This document shows, piece after piece, positions 33,658-44,476 of a DNA stretch of 64,000 bases. The stretch spans positions 1,562,501 through 1,626,500 of the forward strand of contig OY821790.1 of assembly GCA_963682175.1 (NCBI GenBank). Direction: 5' to 3'. Within the stretch, counting starts at the first letter, position 1. Each line of letters starts with the position of its first letter. Origin of the DNA: Triglochin maritima (lineage: Eukaryota; Streptophyta; Magnoliopsida; Alismatales; Juncaginaceae). The position numbers and the translations under genes are program-made. The notes beneath the pieces are model-generated. The model was not told where the DNA came from. It did not search any database and worked only from the letters and a program-made list of their open reading frames with translations.

Positions 33658-34676
33658 GTTGGTGCCCACTACATAATAAGAGACCCACTCCAAGATGAAG
33701 TCAACTTCAAAGAAATGAAAATGCAGTGGGTGAGAGCAGAACTAGCAATCAAGGAAATAAAGAAAGAATTGGTTTAGAAAACTGCATTCTTTGCCGAGCA
33801 GGGAAATCAATTCACTGTGGTAGACCAACAATTGGCCGAGATGGTTGACCAAGTGGAGGAGAATGTAGGCCAACATTTGGCTGAGAAGGATGACCAGGTG
33901 GACGAGATTGTAGACCCACAATTGGCTTAGAACAATGATCAATTGGACAAGAATGAGGGCCAATGGGCCTACAAACTGGCCGAGAAGGATGATGAATTTG
34001 CGGCTAAGGATGCCCAACTGGCGGACAAGGATGATAAGTTGGCCAAGAAGGATGGACGATTGGAGGAGAAGGATGACCAATTGACCGAGAAGGAGGACCA
34101 ACTGAGAAAGAAGGAGGCCCAACTCGCTCAGAAGGATGCCCGATTGGCTGAGAAGGATACCCAATTGGCCGAGAAGGACGACAAATTGAGAAAGAAGGAG
34201 GTCCAACTAGCTTAGAAGGATACCCGGTTGGCTGAGAAGGACGCCCAATTGGCCGACTAGGAGGACCAACTGAGAAAGAAGGAGGTCCAACTTGCTCAGA
34301 AGGATGCCCGGTTGGCTAAGAACGATGCCCAATTGGCCGATAAGGAGGACAACCTGAGAAAGAAGGAGGTCGAACTCGCTAAGAAGGATGCCCAGTTGGC
34401 TGAGAATGACGCCCAATTGGCCGAGCAACAGGACCAACTGAGAAAGAAGGAGGTCCAACTCGCCGAGAGGGATGCTCGGTTGACCGACCAGGATGCCCTA
34501 TTGGCCGAGAAGGGTAGGGAATTACCATAGAAGGACAAGTTGCTGATGAGAAGGACTTGTTACGTGCCCAAAAGGATAGAGAATTGGGGCAGAATGACAA
34601 CCAAGGAGTAGATGTGCATGATGGATCAAAAACTTCGGACTCTCCAGTACAAGGATCGGTCTACAAAGAATCAATG
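33658..34676 (+). pseudogene. Coiled-coil repeat exon of the ULP1-type gene
   Basis: The frame opens with RDPLQDEVNFKEMKMQWVRA and continues through many heptads of the type KDAQLAE and KKEVQLA. From about 34105 the repeat is regular: the RKKE codons recur at 34105, 34189, 34273, 34357 and 34441, exactly 84 bases (28 residues, four heptads) apart. Several TAG codons interrupt it. The strong a/d leucine pattern predicts a long coiled coil, suited to self-association. It ends at a probable splice donor (ATG|GTAATA, 34677). Gene linkage to the ULP1 exons downstream is inferred from order and strand. Confidence 0.55.
34105..34525 (+). repeat. 84-base coding tandem repeat
   Basis: Five copies of an 84-base unit, each starting AGAAAGAAGGAG (34105, 34189, 34273, 34357, 34441), encode four heptads per unit. 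Unit identity looks high by eye, with single-base changes and some that create stops. Confidence 0.85.
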
Positions 34677-35142
34677 GTAATACTCTATTAACTCTTTTTA
34701 AATTTAGTTATGCATCCCTGTCGTGTCCACATAATGTCCACATAATGTCCATACTGTCCAGATAATGTCAACGAAAATGCATCAAAAAATGAGTCCAGAT
34801 AGTGTCCAGGAAAAGAGATAGACCATACTGTGTCCAGATTGAGATCATACTCTATCCAGAATGAGTGTGAATAGGCTCATGCTGGGTGTCCCGATGCGGT
34901 CCATAATGTGTCCAGATGATGTCCAGGTTGTATCCAGATTGTGTCCAGTCGTATTTGTCCAAACTGGGATCATACTCTATCCAGAGTCCAGTCCAGAATG
35001 TGTCCCTTGTCTAGAATATGTCCACATAGTCTTAAAATATTCATGATTCAATTGCTTGATTGTTGACCAATTATCAATTGCGAGGCATTAAGAGGCGGTA
35101 TTTTAATTCTAGAATTTAACACGCGTTCCTTACAATTAACAG
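34677..35142 (+). other. Probable intron carrying a GTCCAG array
   Basis: Donor GTAATA at 34677 and acceptor TTAACAG at 35142 bound a noncoding stretch. Between 34725 and 35015 it is filled with GTCCAGAT/GTCCATAATG-type repeats in plus orientation. Coding-like sequence resumes directly after the acceptor. Confidence 0.6.
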
Positions 35143-36360
35143 GCTAAAACAATGAATCTTGAGTTCATTGCTGGAGAAGACGAGGACATATCGGCAGAAG
35201 AAAAAGCCAAAAGATTGAGTGGAAATGGAGCGGGTCCAAACCCAAGAGAAGAGGAACAAGAGCATAACGACATAGAAGTTGAAGTTATGGAAGAACAAGA
35301 AGATGGCATAAACACTGATTGGTTGGGGCAAAAGAAAAGACAAAATAGATTGAAGCCCGTGAGGAAAATCTAAAAAGATTTAGCCAGTAAGAGGGATGAA
35401 AGAATAAGAATGAGGAGTCTTACTAAAAAGGAACCGATTGAAGCCCTAGTCCAGTAGAAAAAAAGAAAAGGAGACCAAATACCAAACCAGTAGATCATGA
35501 AAATCAGACTTAAGTATGATGGAAATGTAGAATCGTTCAAAGCAGAGAGCTCAACATTTGGACCATTTGTACGGCAAGATAAAAAAATTCGACATGACCT
35601 ACTACAATGCACAACCGGCATCACGAACCTTGGAACCATAATCTGGCACAATGACGTTGCCAGTGTGAAGATGTTAGATGTAAAAGATATAATAACGAAA
35701 GGGTCGTTGCTCTCAATGGAGGTCAGTATTCTTTGTGAATCAAGTTATTATTTTACGTAATGATAATGAAAATTAAATGGTACACACTTTAATTGACAGT
35801 TAGTGGATGCAATGCTTTGTGTTTTGGAGGAACGACAAGAAAATAGAAAGGTGATTGTCATGCCATCAACATGTCAGTTCCCTATCAAAAACAATTGCCA
35901 TGATTTAATGAAGCAGACGCTAGATGGAAGACTAATGGGGTGGGACCAAAAAGAAGGTACCATTGTACACCCTCTAATGAAAGGACATTGGACACTACTG
36001 ACTGTGAACGCACAAACCACAACAATCAAACATTGTAACAGCTTGTCCTCTGATTTAGACAATAATGATGACGCATCAAAACTACTTGGTGTCCACAATG
36101 AAACAACCAAACTGATGGCAAATTTCTAGAGGGAACGACTAAATGTCTAATGGGAGCTGTCCTTCGAAAGAAAAGGCTCCCAACGACAAGCAAAAGGTAG
36201 CAATGACTGTGGGGCTTTTGTCCTCCACTAAGTGAGATGCTTAATGGTTGGAGAAGACCCAACCGCTGAAAAAATTGTCAAATATCTTCATTCTGTCAGA
36301 GAGGAAATGGCTATGTATTTGTTTAAGGATTCCAATTTCCAGAAACCAGACACCTGTTGA
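35143..36360 (+). pseudogene. ULP1-like (C48) cysteine protease of a MULE-type element
   Basis: The first exon (35143-35721) has an acidic stretch (MNLEFIAGEDEDISAEE), a basic stretch and GITNLGTIIWHNDVASVKML. An intron 35722-35799 (GTCAGT..TTGACAG) is inferred, phase 0. The catalytic exon follows: VIVMP, DGRLMGWD, the His in MKGHWTLLTV, HCNSL where YDSL-like Asp is expected (Asp to Asn), then after two stops QRQAKGSNDCGAFVLH with the Gln and the nucleophile Cys. ULP1 enzymes cut SUMO or similar isopeptide links. Plant MULEs of the Kaonashi type are known to carry such domains. The stops near 36130 and 36152 and the Asp change mean it is inactive now. Confidence 0.75.
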
Positions 36361-36474
36361 TTTAATTTTGTGATGTAAATTTTAAACATTGGAATTTATA
36401 AATTTATAGACACAGATATTTTATCCCATCAATGTTCCAAAATGTGTAGAGTATTCAGATAAGGTTGTGGAGAT

Positions 36475-36800
36475 AATCTGGACACGAAGTGGAGTGTTGT
36501 CCAGAGCATTGTCAATAGTTCCAGGATATATGTGTCCAGATTACATTGTCAAGAAACATGACAAAATACAGGACCAAATCTGGTCACGAAACAGTCCACA
36601 CACTGGTCAAAATCTGGACAGGAACCAATCCAGTATCATGTCAACAGTCTCATGATGTATGTGTCCAGATGTAGCCGTCCTGGACACTGCCAAAACCAAT
36701 TTGTGGACATCAACTGGATGAGAATCAGTCCAGAATCTTGTCAAAACCTGGACATGGACCAGTCTAGACTCTTGTCGATAGGTCGAGGATATGTGTGTCC
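36475..36800 (+). repeat. GTCCAG array downstream of the ULP1-type gene
   Basis: GTCCAGA, GTCCACA and CTGGACA alternate with irregular spacing just after the ULP1 stop. Together with 26205-26840, where CTGGAC dominates, it flanks the gene on both sides in largely inverted orientation. Confidence 0.7.
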
Positions 36801-37935
36801 AAACAGTTAGGCTATCCCGAAATCCAACGTCACACCCACCCACCCCTCTATATACTATAGGTATGAAATGCCTTTTTCTTCCTTCCACACTCCCTCGACC
36901 GTCGTTTAACCTCGTCGAATATTAAAGTTCGATAATGCTGCTCAAAGATGACATCATGGAGGTGGTGAACGCCGAAGATCTTATGTGCGCCTACGGGTAC
37001 CCCGCTAAACGATATATGGTGCATCGTTGATACATATGCCGATGTGATGCAGGCTCCGGTACTAGACACATTCTTAGAGTTTCTCTTTCTTCAAATACGG
37101 TTTTGTGTGTTTCAACTTGTTTTAATTTACTAATCCCAAGCAAGTTGTTATAGGGAAATAAAAAATGCAATAACAAAGGAAACAATCTCTTTCCCTCTTG
37201 AACACGATCAAAATGAATGATTGAACAAATGTTAGGCAAAATAAATCAAACATCTAATAGCTCTTACAGATAGTTTCTCTCTGTCTGTAACTTAAGAAAT
37301 TCAATTAACAAAAGTCAACTTGAAAATTCGACCTACATATTAACTTTAATTCTATATTTGGTTATGAGTGATAGTTATAATAGGTTAAATCACCAGTTTA
37401 CAATTCTAAAGGATCAAGTGTTCATTCAATACACAGATCTCAACATTTCGAAATATAAAAACTCATTCCATTTCAAATATTTCAGAACTTGAGCTGGATT
37501 TGTGAACTCTTGGATCTTACATGAGATATATACATTGATATATTTGTTTGTGTCATTTAATGATTCAGTTCCATGGCATATAAATGGAAATTTTAGCTGG
37601 CTTTGATGTCTGATGTATGATCTGTAATACTTTGCTCCCAATGTTTGCACAATTTGAATGAACATGAACCGTAATTAACAAGTTTACATTCTTAAACCCT
37701 TGCCATTATGTTGTTGGTTTGGATTGTTTATCTATGGTTCCCTCTAGTCCATGCAATGCACTCCATAAAGAAACAACTATGGACAGGAAACGACGGGTTG
37801 ATCCAATAAGATTGAAGCATGATTCTTGTAAAATAGCATGATTACTAATGTTGGACACCCAGTAGGAAATCCAGCAATACTTAACAAGAGCAATAAAAAC
37901 AAAAAAAATTGGGCATAATTGCTTGTCATATGTTG
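36801..37935. other. Unassigned, AT-rich
   Basis: A TATA-like CTATATACTATA at 36848-36860 precedes a short frame (MLLKDDIMEVVNAEDLMCAY at 36934). This could be the start of a degraded gene. A minus-strand frame at 37706-37948 looks protein-like but is unrecognised. No repeat boundary is visible. Confidence 0.3.
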
Positions 37936-39402
37936 TGTAGTATCCCAACCCTTTGATTAGGGATTTAATCTGGTTTACGTGGGTAATGGGTTGACTTGAT
38001 GGTTTGGTTGAGGTGGGATGTTGTGATTAGTTGGAGAAAGGGTTTAAAAAGTGACAAAACCTTTTCCTCACTTCACTCACCCTCCTTAACTCTCACTCTC
38101 TCAAACCCATTTCTCTTCCAGCAAATTGAAGCTCCAACATGGTTTGGTGATCGGCGAGCAAGGAGCCATGGTGGTGATTGCCGTAGTTTTGATGAGCGTC
38201 ATTCAGGTGAGAAGTTCGTCGGAGAAGAAGAGTGTCTTGCGAGGAGGCATTCTCCGTGGGTCTATAAAGTTTTCTTCAAGGCTTCAAGGTATGTCAACCT
38301 TCTCCTTAATACTCACCCATGGTGTGTGAGTGCTGGATTTAGTCAATGGTAGCTGTTAGGCTCGTCGAAGGTTGCTGAACAACAGATCTCTGCTGAAAAC
38401 AGTCGATCGGCGTATGCCTTGGTCGACTGATGCTTGTGTAGATGCAGGTTTTAGCCTTGCACCGGTCGAGCGATAACATTGGGCGGTCGACCAGTTATGT
38501 GTTTTAGGCAAGCTTTGTTATTTTCGGTCGAACGGGTCCCCTTTGCCATTCGACAGGTTACACTATAGGTAAATCGTTTGGGGGACATAGACCATCTAAA
38601 CGGTCGACGGCCCTTAGATCCGTTTGACCAATTGTAACTATAGCTAAGTCCGTTGCGACCTAGACGTTCTAAACGGTCGACCGCCTATATGATTGTTCGA
38701 CCGATGATTTGTTGATGGGTCTGGACAGAGTGTGGACCATCCAAACAGTCGACCACTCTTGACTCTGGTCCGAATGGTCACTTAAGTTAACTTAAAATCT
38801 GTTCGACCGGTTCTTACCTTGTTCGATTGATTGTGGATTTGAGAAAACGTTGGAAGTCCCTGTTATTTTTGGTCGACCGGGTTGCCTTTGTCGTTCAACC
38901 ATTCCGACAATCATTTTTAATGAGTTTTTGGCGTAGACTTTCTAAACAATTGACCACTTGTGACCAACTGTTCGACCGATTGGTCTTTTGTTTGTTGAAC
39001 CTGGGAGCTGACCATCCAAACAGTCGACCGCCCAGGACAGATGGTTTGACCAATTTTTTGATGGTTGTGTTTGACCAGCTAGGTGACGGTCGTACCATGC
39101 ATGTTTGTTGAGGGAGCTCGTCGACCAGTGTGCTTTGTTCAGTGGACCGTTGTTGCTATGTTTTGTGTTTTGAGATGTGTGAGATCTACTTTGAGGGTAA
39201 CGGGTTTGCCGGCCATTTTGGGGCAACGAAAAGGACAAGGCAGCCTGATAGCGATAGGTGGTGGCTTTACGGAGCGACTTGTGGCTCTATGGAGTGATTC
39301 TGGGATCTAGAGCGGTCATCCTTGTGAGGCAGGGTTGTTGGCCGATGTATTTCCAGCAGGTGCCTTATGTGCATGTGTGGTGTGGGGGTTGGGGTGAGAG
39401 GA
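37936..39402 (+). mobile_element. Chromovirus 5' LTR, first segment
   Basis: It starts TGTAGTATCCCAACCC, related to TGTTATGTCCTAACCC, and continues with the same order of blocks as 15090-15752 and 24226-24720, including GGTCGACC-type sites (38400-39125). It is cut at 39402 by a nested minus-strand element and resumes, after losing about 200 bases, at 44116. Confidence 0.7.
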
Positions 39403-40798
39403 TGATTGATCGTTTTATATTAACCGCAAGTGCACGACCGCGTTGAAACGGTGGCAAATACGGGTCATCCACTGGGAGGTGTGTCGACACTTGGTTTGTT
39501 CGAAAGCGAGAGGTAAAAGAAGGAGAGAAAGGATGTATTACACTACACTACACTAATCTAAACTAGTAAACAAGCAAGCTGAAATGAAATAACTAAACAA
39601 CTAATCTAAACAACTAATGAAGAAGATACAAAGACAGGAATGGAAACCCCTAAGGGGTGGAGTGTGTGTGTGCACATGAAATAAGTGTGGTGTTGAATGC
39701 ATACTATAAGCTCAAGTGTGGTTAGTGTTTATTCATGCATAAGAAGTACCTCATGGCAAGACCTATCATTTACAACACTAACCTAGGTGATTAATATGAG
39801 CAATGCAAGGTTGTTATTAAGACAGTTAGACAAGCATGGAGTGTACCTAAGCTATGGCAGAAACCATCAAGTAAGGTTCTTAATAATTCAAGCAAGCATA
39901 CTAATATTTCTCACAAAACATTCATATTAAGCATTCATACCACCTACATAACATGTACATTCATCTACTCCACCCCCAAAGGGGATGGAACTACTCACTA
40001 CTCATTACACTAACTATATTAACAAAAGAAAGCATAATACTGAAATGAAAGTTAACTAAGAAAGCAAGAAGTATTAAAGAAGCTTAAAAGGAAATGAAAG
40101 ACTAAACAAACATGCACAAATTAAAAGACAAGATTAAAAGAAACTAGAAGAATTATTTTATTAACAAATGACTCACATTGAAGGTAGCATTCTTCTCCAC
40201 CTTGAGTTTTTGCTTCAAGGCTCACTCCTTAGTAGAGAGAATGCCACCAAGCAATGGGTAATTACAATGGAAGGTGAAGAGTTCTATTTATAAGCATGGA
40301 AAAAGTTAATCGGGGACAATCCCCCGATGTGGGACAAAACCAATACCAAAAATAGCATAAACGAACATTAATACAAGTCCAGGAGAAATTTGGACGGATC
40401 CTGAGTAATATGGACCGCCAATTGGCGGTCCAAAATCTTCAGATCGCGTTGGAATTTGTTGTGGCCTTTTCCTTCTGGTATTGTTGGTCTTTGATGCGGT
40501 TACTTGACTTGTTGGAGCTCCGACCCGAATCGAATTGGTAAAATACACCCCATGATGGTGTGGAGTATTCTGTTTTGCTCTTAGGTCCTTCGGTCTTACG
40601 ATCAGGTCCTTCTCCCTTGCATCTTAGTCCCCAGGTCTCACAATTAAGTCATTTTTCCTGCTTTTGTATCCTTTCATGGCTCTTCTTTTCAAACCTCTTT
40701 ATTCCTGAAAACTAAACATAAAACTCGTCACGTAGTATTGCTTAGGTGTAATATAATGGATATAAGATACAAATATGAGCATGAAATGATGTCAATCA
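39403..40798 (-). mobile_element. 3' LTR of the nested minus-strand element
   Basis: Complete on the minus strand from TGATTGACATC (40798) to ATCAATCA (39403). It has the palindrome GACCGCCAATTGGCGGTC (40413-40430), a USE-like box (40336-40325) and TATAAATA (40292-40285) separated by 32 bases. The U5 hairpin lies near 39436-39452. Confidence 0.9.
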
Positions 40799-42395
40799 AA
40801 TACCCCCACACCTAAGTTTTTGCTAGTCCCGAGCAAAACAAAGAAAGAGAAAAGCAAACGAGAAACAAGAAATCCTAACTCACTTTCGTAGGAATCACGG
40901 TTGCACTTAGCACATGCAACAAGCCGTTAAACCTCTTTGTTGCCAAGGAGGAGGAGTGTTGTCTCCTGAGGGTTTTCAGCGGATATACCCACAAAATCCG
41001 AACAAGATGCATTATTCAATCTAGACACTCGACTCGTTGGACAAATTTTGTCGATCAATGGACGCGGTAATCCTACGGGCCGACTCTATATAGGTAATCA
41101 GTCCACACCTAGCCTAATAAACCATTCGTGCAAGTTAAATAAGGAATTAAGTGAAAAGACATGGACAACCTCAAGATCCTCAAGTGATACAAAGTGTAAG
41201 GTCCATTAAGGTTCTTATTTGCATTTATTTTTTTCTTTTTGTTTCTTTTCTCACATTTTTTTCTTTTTATTTAGTTGGAGCTTCATTCTCCCAGGGTCAG
41301 GTTTTGTGCATCATTGCCCATGAGGACTTACACTATCACGTACATCTTTCCCCAAATCTCCACATAGGGCAATCCCTACCACCCGTGTAACGGGAGTTCG
41401 GTCGGCGCATCCCAAGTAAGATGACTCGAAAGCACCAGGCACAAAGTCCCCTCAGACCTACTTTCCCGAGTGATAGGAGCCGTGCGAGAAGAGAGAACAC
41501 CTACTCACTTATTTCTTATCTACACATGAACCAAAACCCCTATACTTAATGTCTCACAACAAGATTTAAAGGGTCCTTGACTACAACAAACTTCCTTAAG
41601 TTAACAGACACAAAATATTGACTCACTAGGTTCAGGATGGAGTTCTTTAAATGTTTGAGCACTGAAACCCTATGATTACACACCCCCAAAGGAAAACTGG
41701 GGTGCATCCTAACGACTCGATAAATCCTAAAGCCACTGTACTAAATATCCTAATGCATCAAGTTCAAGACAATTTTGGAAGCTTTCTTTTTACTTTGCCT
41801 CTCAATGGTTTTTGCACATGCTAAACACACGCAAAACCCACAAAACATTTTCTTTCGCAAACACATGAAGATTTTGAAAGAAATGTGAAAATTTTAAGGC
41901 ACTAGGCAAGCAAAAGAAGACAAGTCACCCAAGGATCATGGCAAACAGATATATCGATATTAAATGCAGCACACTAACATGACCCTAACAATGCAAACAA
42001 AATAAAACAAAATCGAAAGAAAAGACTCGACTATGTACACACGTAAAACACCCCCCCACACCTACTTCATGCATTGTCCTCAATGAATGCGAGCAAGATA
42101 CTACATGGATGTATGCATGAAATAGAGGAAATCTCACCAACATGAAGTACAAAGGGAAGTTCAAGGTCATGTTGATGGACACAAACCCGAATTCCCTCAA
42201 AACCTGTGAGATGCTAAGGAAGGGATACAAATACGTGAAAGAAATGGGGCCCAAATACACAAGGGTTGGGGCTCACAACAATCGATGCTCACTGAAGGAG
42301 TCTTTTATTGTACTTTTTTTATATATCACTATGTACAAACATAAGTTCCCATCTTCATTTGTCAAAAGACATCAAATGGGAACCTCAAGAGTGGG
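40799..42395 (-). other. PPT and 3' noncoding region of the nested element
   Basis: On the minus strand the PPT is TAGGTGTGGGGGTATT (40814-40799). The internal purine tract TAGGTGTGGGGGGGTG is at about 42063-42048. The blocks between match 58180-59400 and 21560-22800. No coding frame. Confidence 0.75.
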
Positions 42396-42850
42396 TCAAT
42401 GCACTTGGAAAGGAAACATGACACCACGTGGGGCCAGAATACGCATGTGTGGGCCCCCTTCACAAAGAGCACCAGATGAAATGAGAGGTTCATGAATTGG
42501 ACGCAAAGGCGTCTCATTCAAAGGATCAAACTGAAAGAGCTTGAACCTCTCAAGAGTTTGGGAAGTAAGGGGCAATGGAAGAAAAATATCTCCCGTTGCG
42601 GAACTGAAGTTATGATCATCAATCCAAACTCTCCAACCAACAGGCTGGTGGGTCGGAATGAGGTCAAGCACCTCGTTATGCATGCCCAACTCACCAGGAG
42701 AACAGGAAGTGGGTCTCATACCCAAAGTATCCTCCAAGGAACTCCTAATACCCTCATGAGTAATGTATTTGTTTGATGTTCCATCATTTCCAAGATGATC
42801 AGGAACAATAGTGAGAGACAAACTCTCATCAGGTTGTTTGAAATTGAGGG
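42396..42850 (-). pseudogene. C-terminal gag-like tail of the nested element
   Basis: The minus-strand frame contains SLTIVPDHLGNDGTSNKYI, LGMHNEVLDLIPTHQPVGWR and ends GVMFPFQVH. It matches the tail at 20760-21195 and, more distantly, the tail after the protease at 57540-57811 (PMHPPIGWRVFFDE). It is cut on its N-terminal side at the hairpin near 42848. Function of this tail is unknown. Confidence 0.7.
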
Positions 42851-42869
42851 TACTAGGGAGCTAGTACCC
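42848..42869. repeat. Perfect 9-bp inverted repeat at a deletion junction
   Basis: GGGTACTAG-GGAG-CTAGTACCC forms a perfect hairpin exactly where gag sequence ends. The intact relative near 20735 has only one arm, so the second arm arose with the deletion. Confidence 0.75.
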
Positions 42870-42882
42870 TTTTTCAAAAACT

Positions 42883-44115
42883 TGATTGATCGTTTTATAT
42901 TAACCGCAAGTGCACGGCCGCGTTGAAACGGTGACAAATACGGGTCGTCCACTGGGAGGTGTGTCGACACTTGGTTTGTTCGAAGGCGAGAGGTAAAAGA
43001 AGGAGAGAAAGGATGTATTACACTACACTACACTAATCTAAACTAGTAAACAAGCAATCTTAAATGAAATAACTAAACAACTAATCTAAACAACTAATGA
43101 AGAAGATACAAAGACAGGAGTGGAAACCCCTAAGGGGTGGAGTGTGTGTGTGCACATGAAATAAGTGTGGTGTTGAATGCATACTATAAGCTCAAGTGTA
43201 GTTAGTGTTTATTCATGCATAAGAAGTACCTCATGGCAAGACCTATCATTTACAACACTAACCTAGGTGATTAATATGAGCAATGCAAGGTTGTTATTAA
43301 GACAGTTAGACAAGCATGGAGTGTACCTAAGCTATGGCAGAAACCATCAAGTAAGGTTCTTAATAATTCAAGCAAGCATACTAATATTTCTCACAAAACA
43401 TTCATATTAAGCATTCATACCACCTACATAACATGTACATTCATCTACTCCACCCCCAAAGGGGATGGAACTACTCACTACTCATTACACTAACTATATT
43501 AACAAAAGAAAGCATAATACTGAAATGAAAGTTAACTAAGAAAGCAAGAAGTATTAAAGAAGCTTAAAAGAAAATGAAAGACTAAACAAACATGCACAAA
43601 TTAAAAGACAAGATTAAAAGAAACTAGAAGAATTATTTTATTAACAAATGACTCACATTGAAGGTAGCATTCTTCTCCACCTTGAATTTTTGCTTCAAGG
43701 CTCACTCCTTAGTAGAGAGAATGCCACCAAGCAATGGGTAATTACAATGGCGGTCCAAAATCTTCGGATCGCGTTGGAATTTGTTGTGGCCTTTTCTTTC
43801 TGGTATTGTTGGTCTTTGATGCGGTTACTTGACTTGTTGGTGCTCCGACCCGAATCGAATTGGTAAAATACACCCCATGATGGTGTGGAGTATTCTGTTT
43901 TGCTCTTAGGTCCTTCGGTCTTACGATCAGGTCCTTCTCCCTTGCATCTTAGTCCCTAGGTCTCACAATTAAGTCTTTTTTCCTGCTTTTGGATCCTTTC
44001 ATGGCTCTTCTTTTCAAACCTCTTTATTCCTGAAAACTAAACATAAAACTCATCACGTAGCATTGCTTAGGTGTAATATAATGGATATAAGATACAAATA
44101 TGAGCATGAAATGAT
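42883..44115 (-). mobile_element. 5' LTR of the nested element, promoter deleted
   Basis: It is nearly identical to 39403-40798 but lacks about 155 bases between AATTACAATGG and CGGTCCAAAATC (junction at about 43750). The missing part includes the USE-like box, TATA box and one palindrome arm. The outer end stops at ATGAT and lacks GTCAATCA. Confidence 0.85.
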
Positions 44116-44347
44116 TACAAATAGGAGCACCTAGGACCGGATCTTGTTGTCTATCTGTTTAGGTAGTTTTATGATTACATGTGTTGTATATACTCGTAGT
44201 TGATATCTTTGATGTAATCATACTTTTGACAAACTCTATTGTACATCAGTGCACCTTTGGTAATACATTTGAGTAGTGGTCCCGCTCTTTTGGATTGTAA
44301 TCCTATAGTTGTTTGTTTTAAATTTTCCACTGTTTTAGGACATTACA
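44116..44347 (+). mobile_element. Chromovirus 5' LTR, end segment
   Basis: It resumes with a block (ataggagcacctaggaccggatcttgtt) equivalent to 24933-24985 and ends TTTTAGGACATTACA at 44347, directly before the PBS. Confidence 0.75.
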
Positions 44348-44350
44348 ACT

Positions 44351-44363
44351 TGATATAAGAGCC
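44351..44363 (+). promoter_or_regulatory. Decayed primer binding site, tRNA-Met type
   Basis: TGATATAAGAGCC matches TGGTATCAGAGCC at all but two positions and lies three bases after the LTR end. Confidence 0.7.
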
Positions 44364-44476
44364 ATAAGTTGTGGTGTACTTTTCCAAAGAAACCACCTTT
44401 GGAGTTGTTAGATAATTTGTTTGTAGAGCATGCATGCATAGTCTTTTGACTTCAATTTTTCTTGTCTCTTGGGTAG

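Larger units (their letters stand above)
39403..44115 (-). mobile_element. Nested minus-strand Athila-type derivative
   Basis: Minus-strand order: 5' LTR 44115-42883, truncated gag tail 42850-42396, 3' noncoding region, PPT 40816-40799, 3' LTR 40798-39403. It has no PBS, leader, capsid or protease. The LTRs differ at only about a dozen sites, so the insertion is recent. No target duplication is seen because the right end lost the terminal GTCAATCA together with flanking host sequence. Confidence 0.8.

Noticed and set aside
33660..33672. TTGGTGCCCACTA after an LTR end, resembling a gypsy PBS
   Set aside because: The LTR here is minus-oriented, so a plus-strand PBS at this side would be inconsistent; coding sequence follows directly.
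33742..34458. Minus-strand leucine-rich frames (LLLSQLVLLLGQL)
   Set aside because: They are antisense shadows of the 84-base coiled-coil repeat; the plus strand has the sensible heptads.
37706..37948. Minus-strand 80-codon frame as a host gene exon
   Set aside because: The composition looks protein-like but there is no recognised motif, splice context or neighbouring exon, so I did not call a gene.
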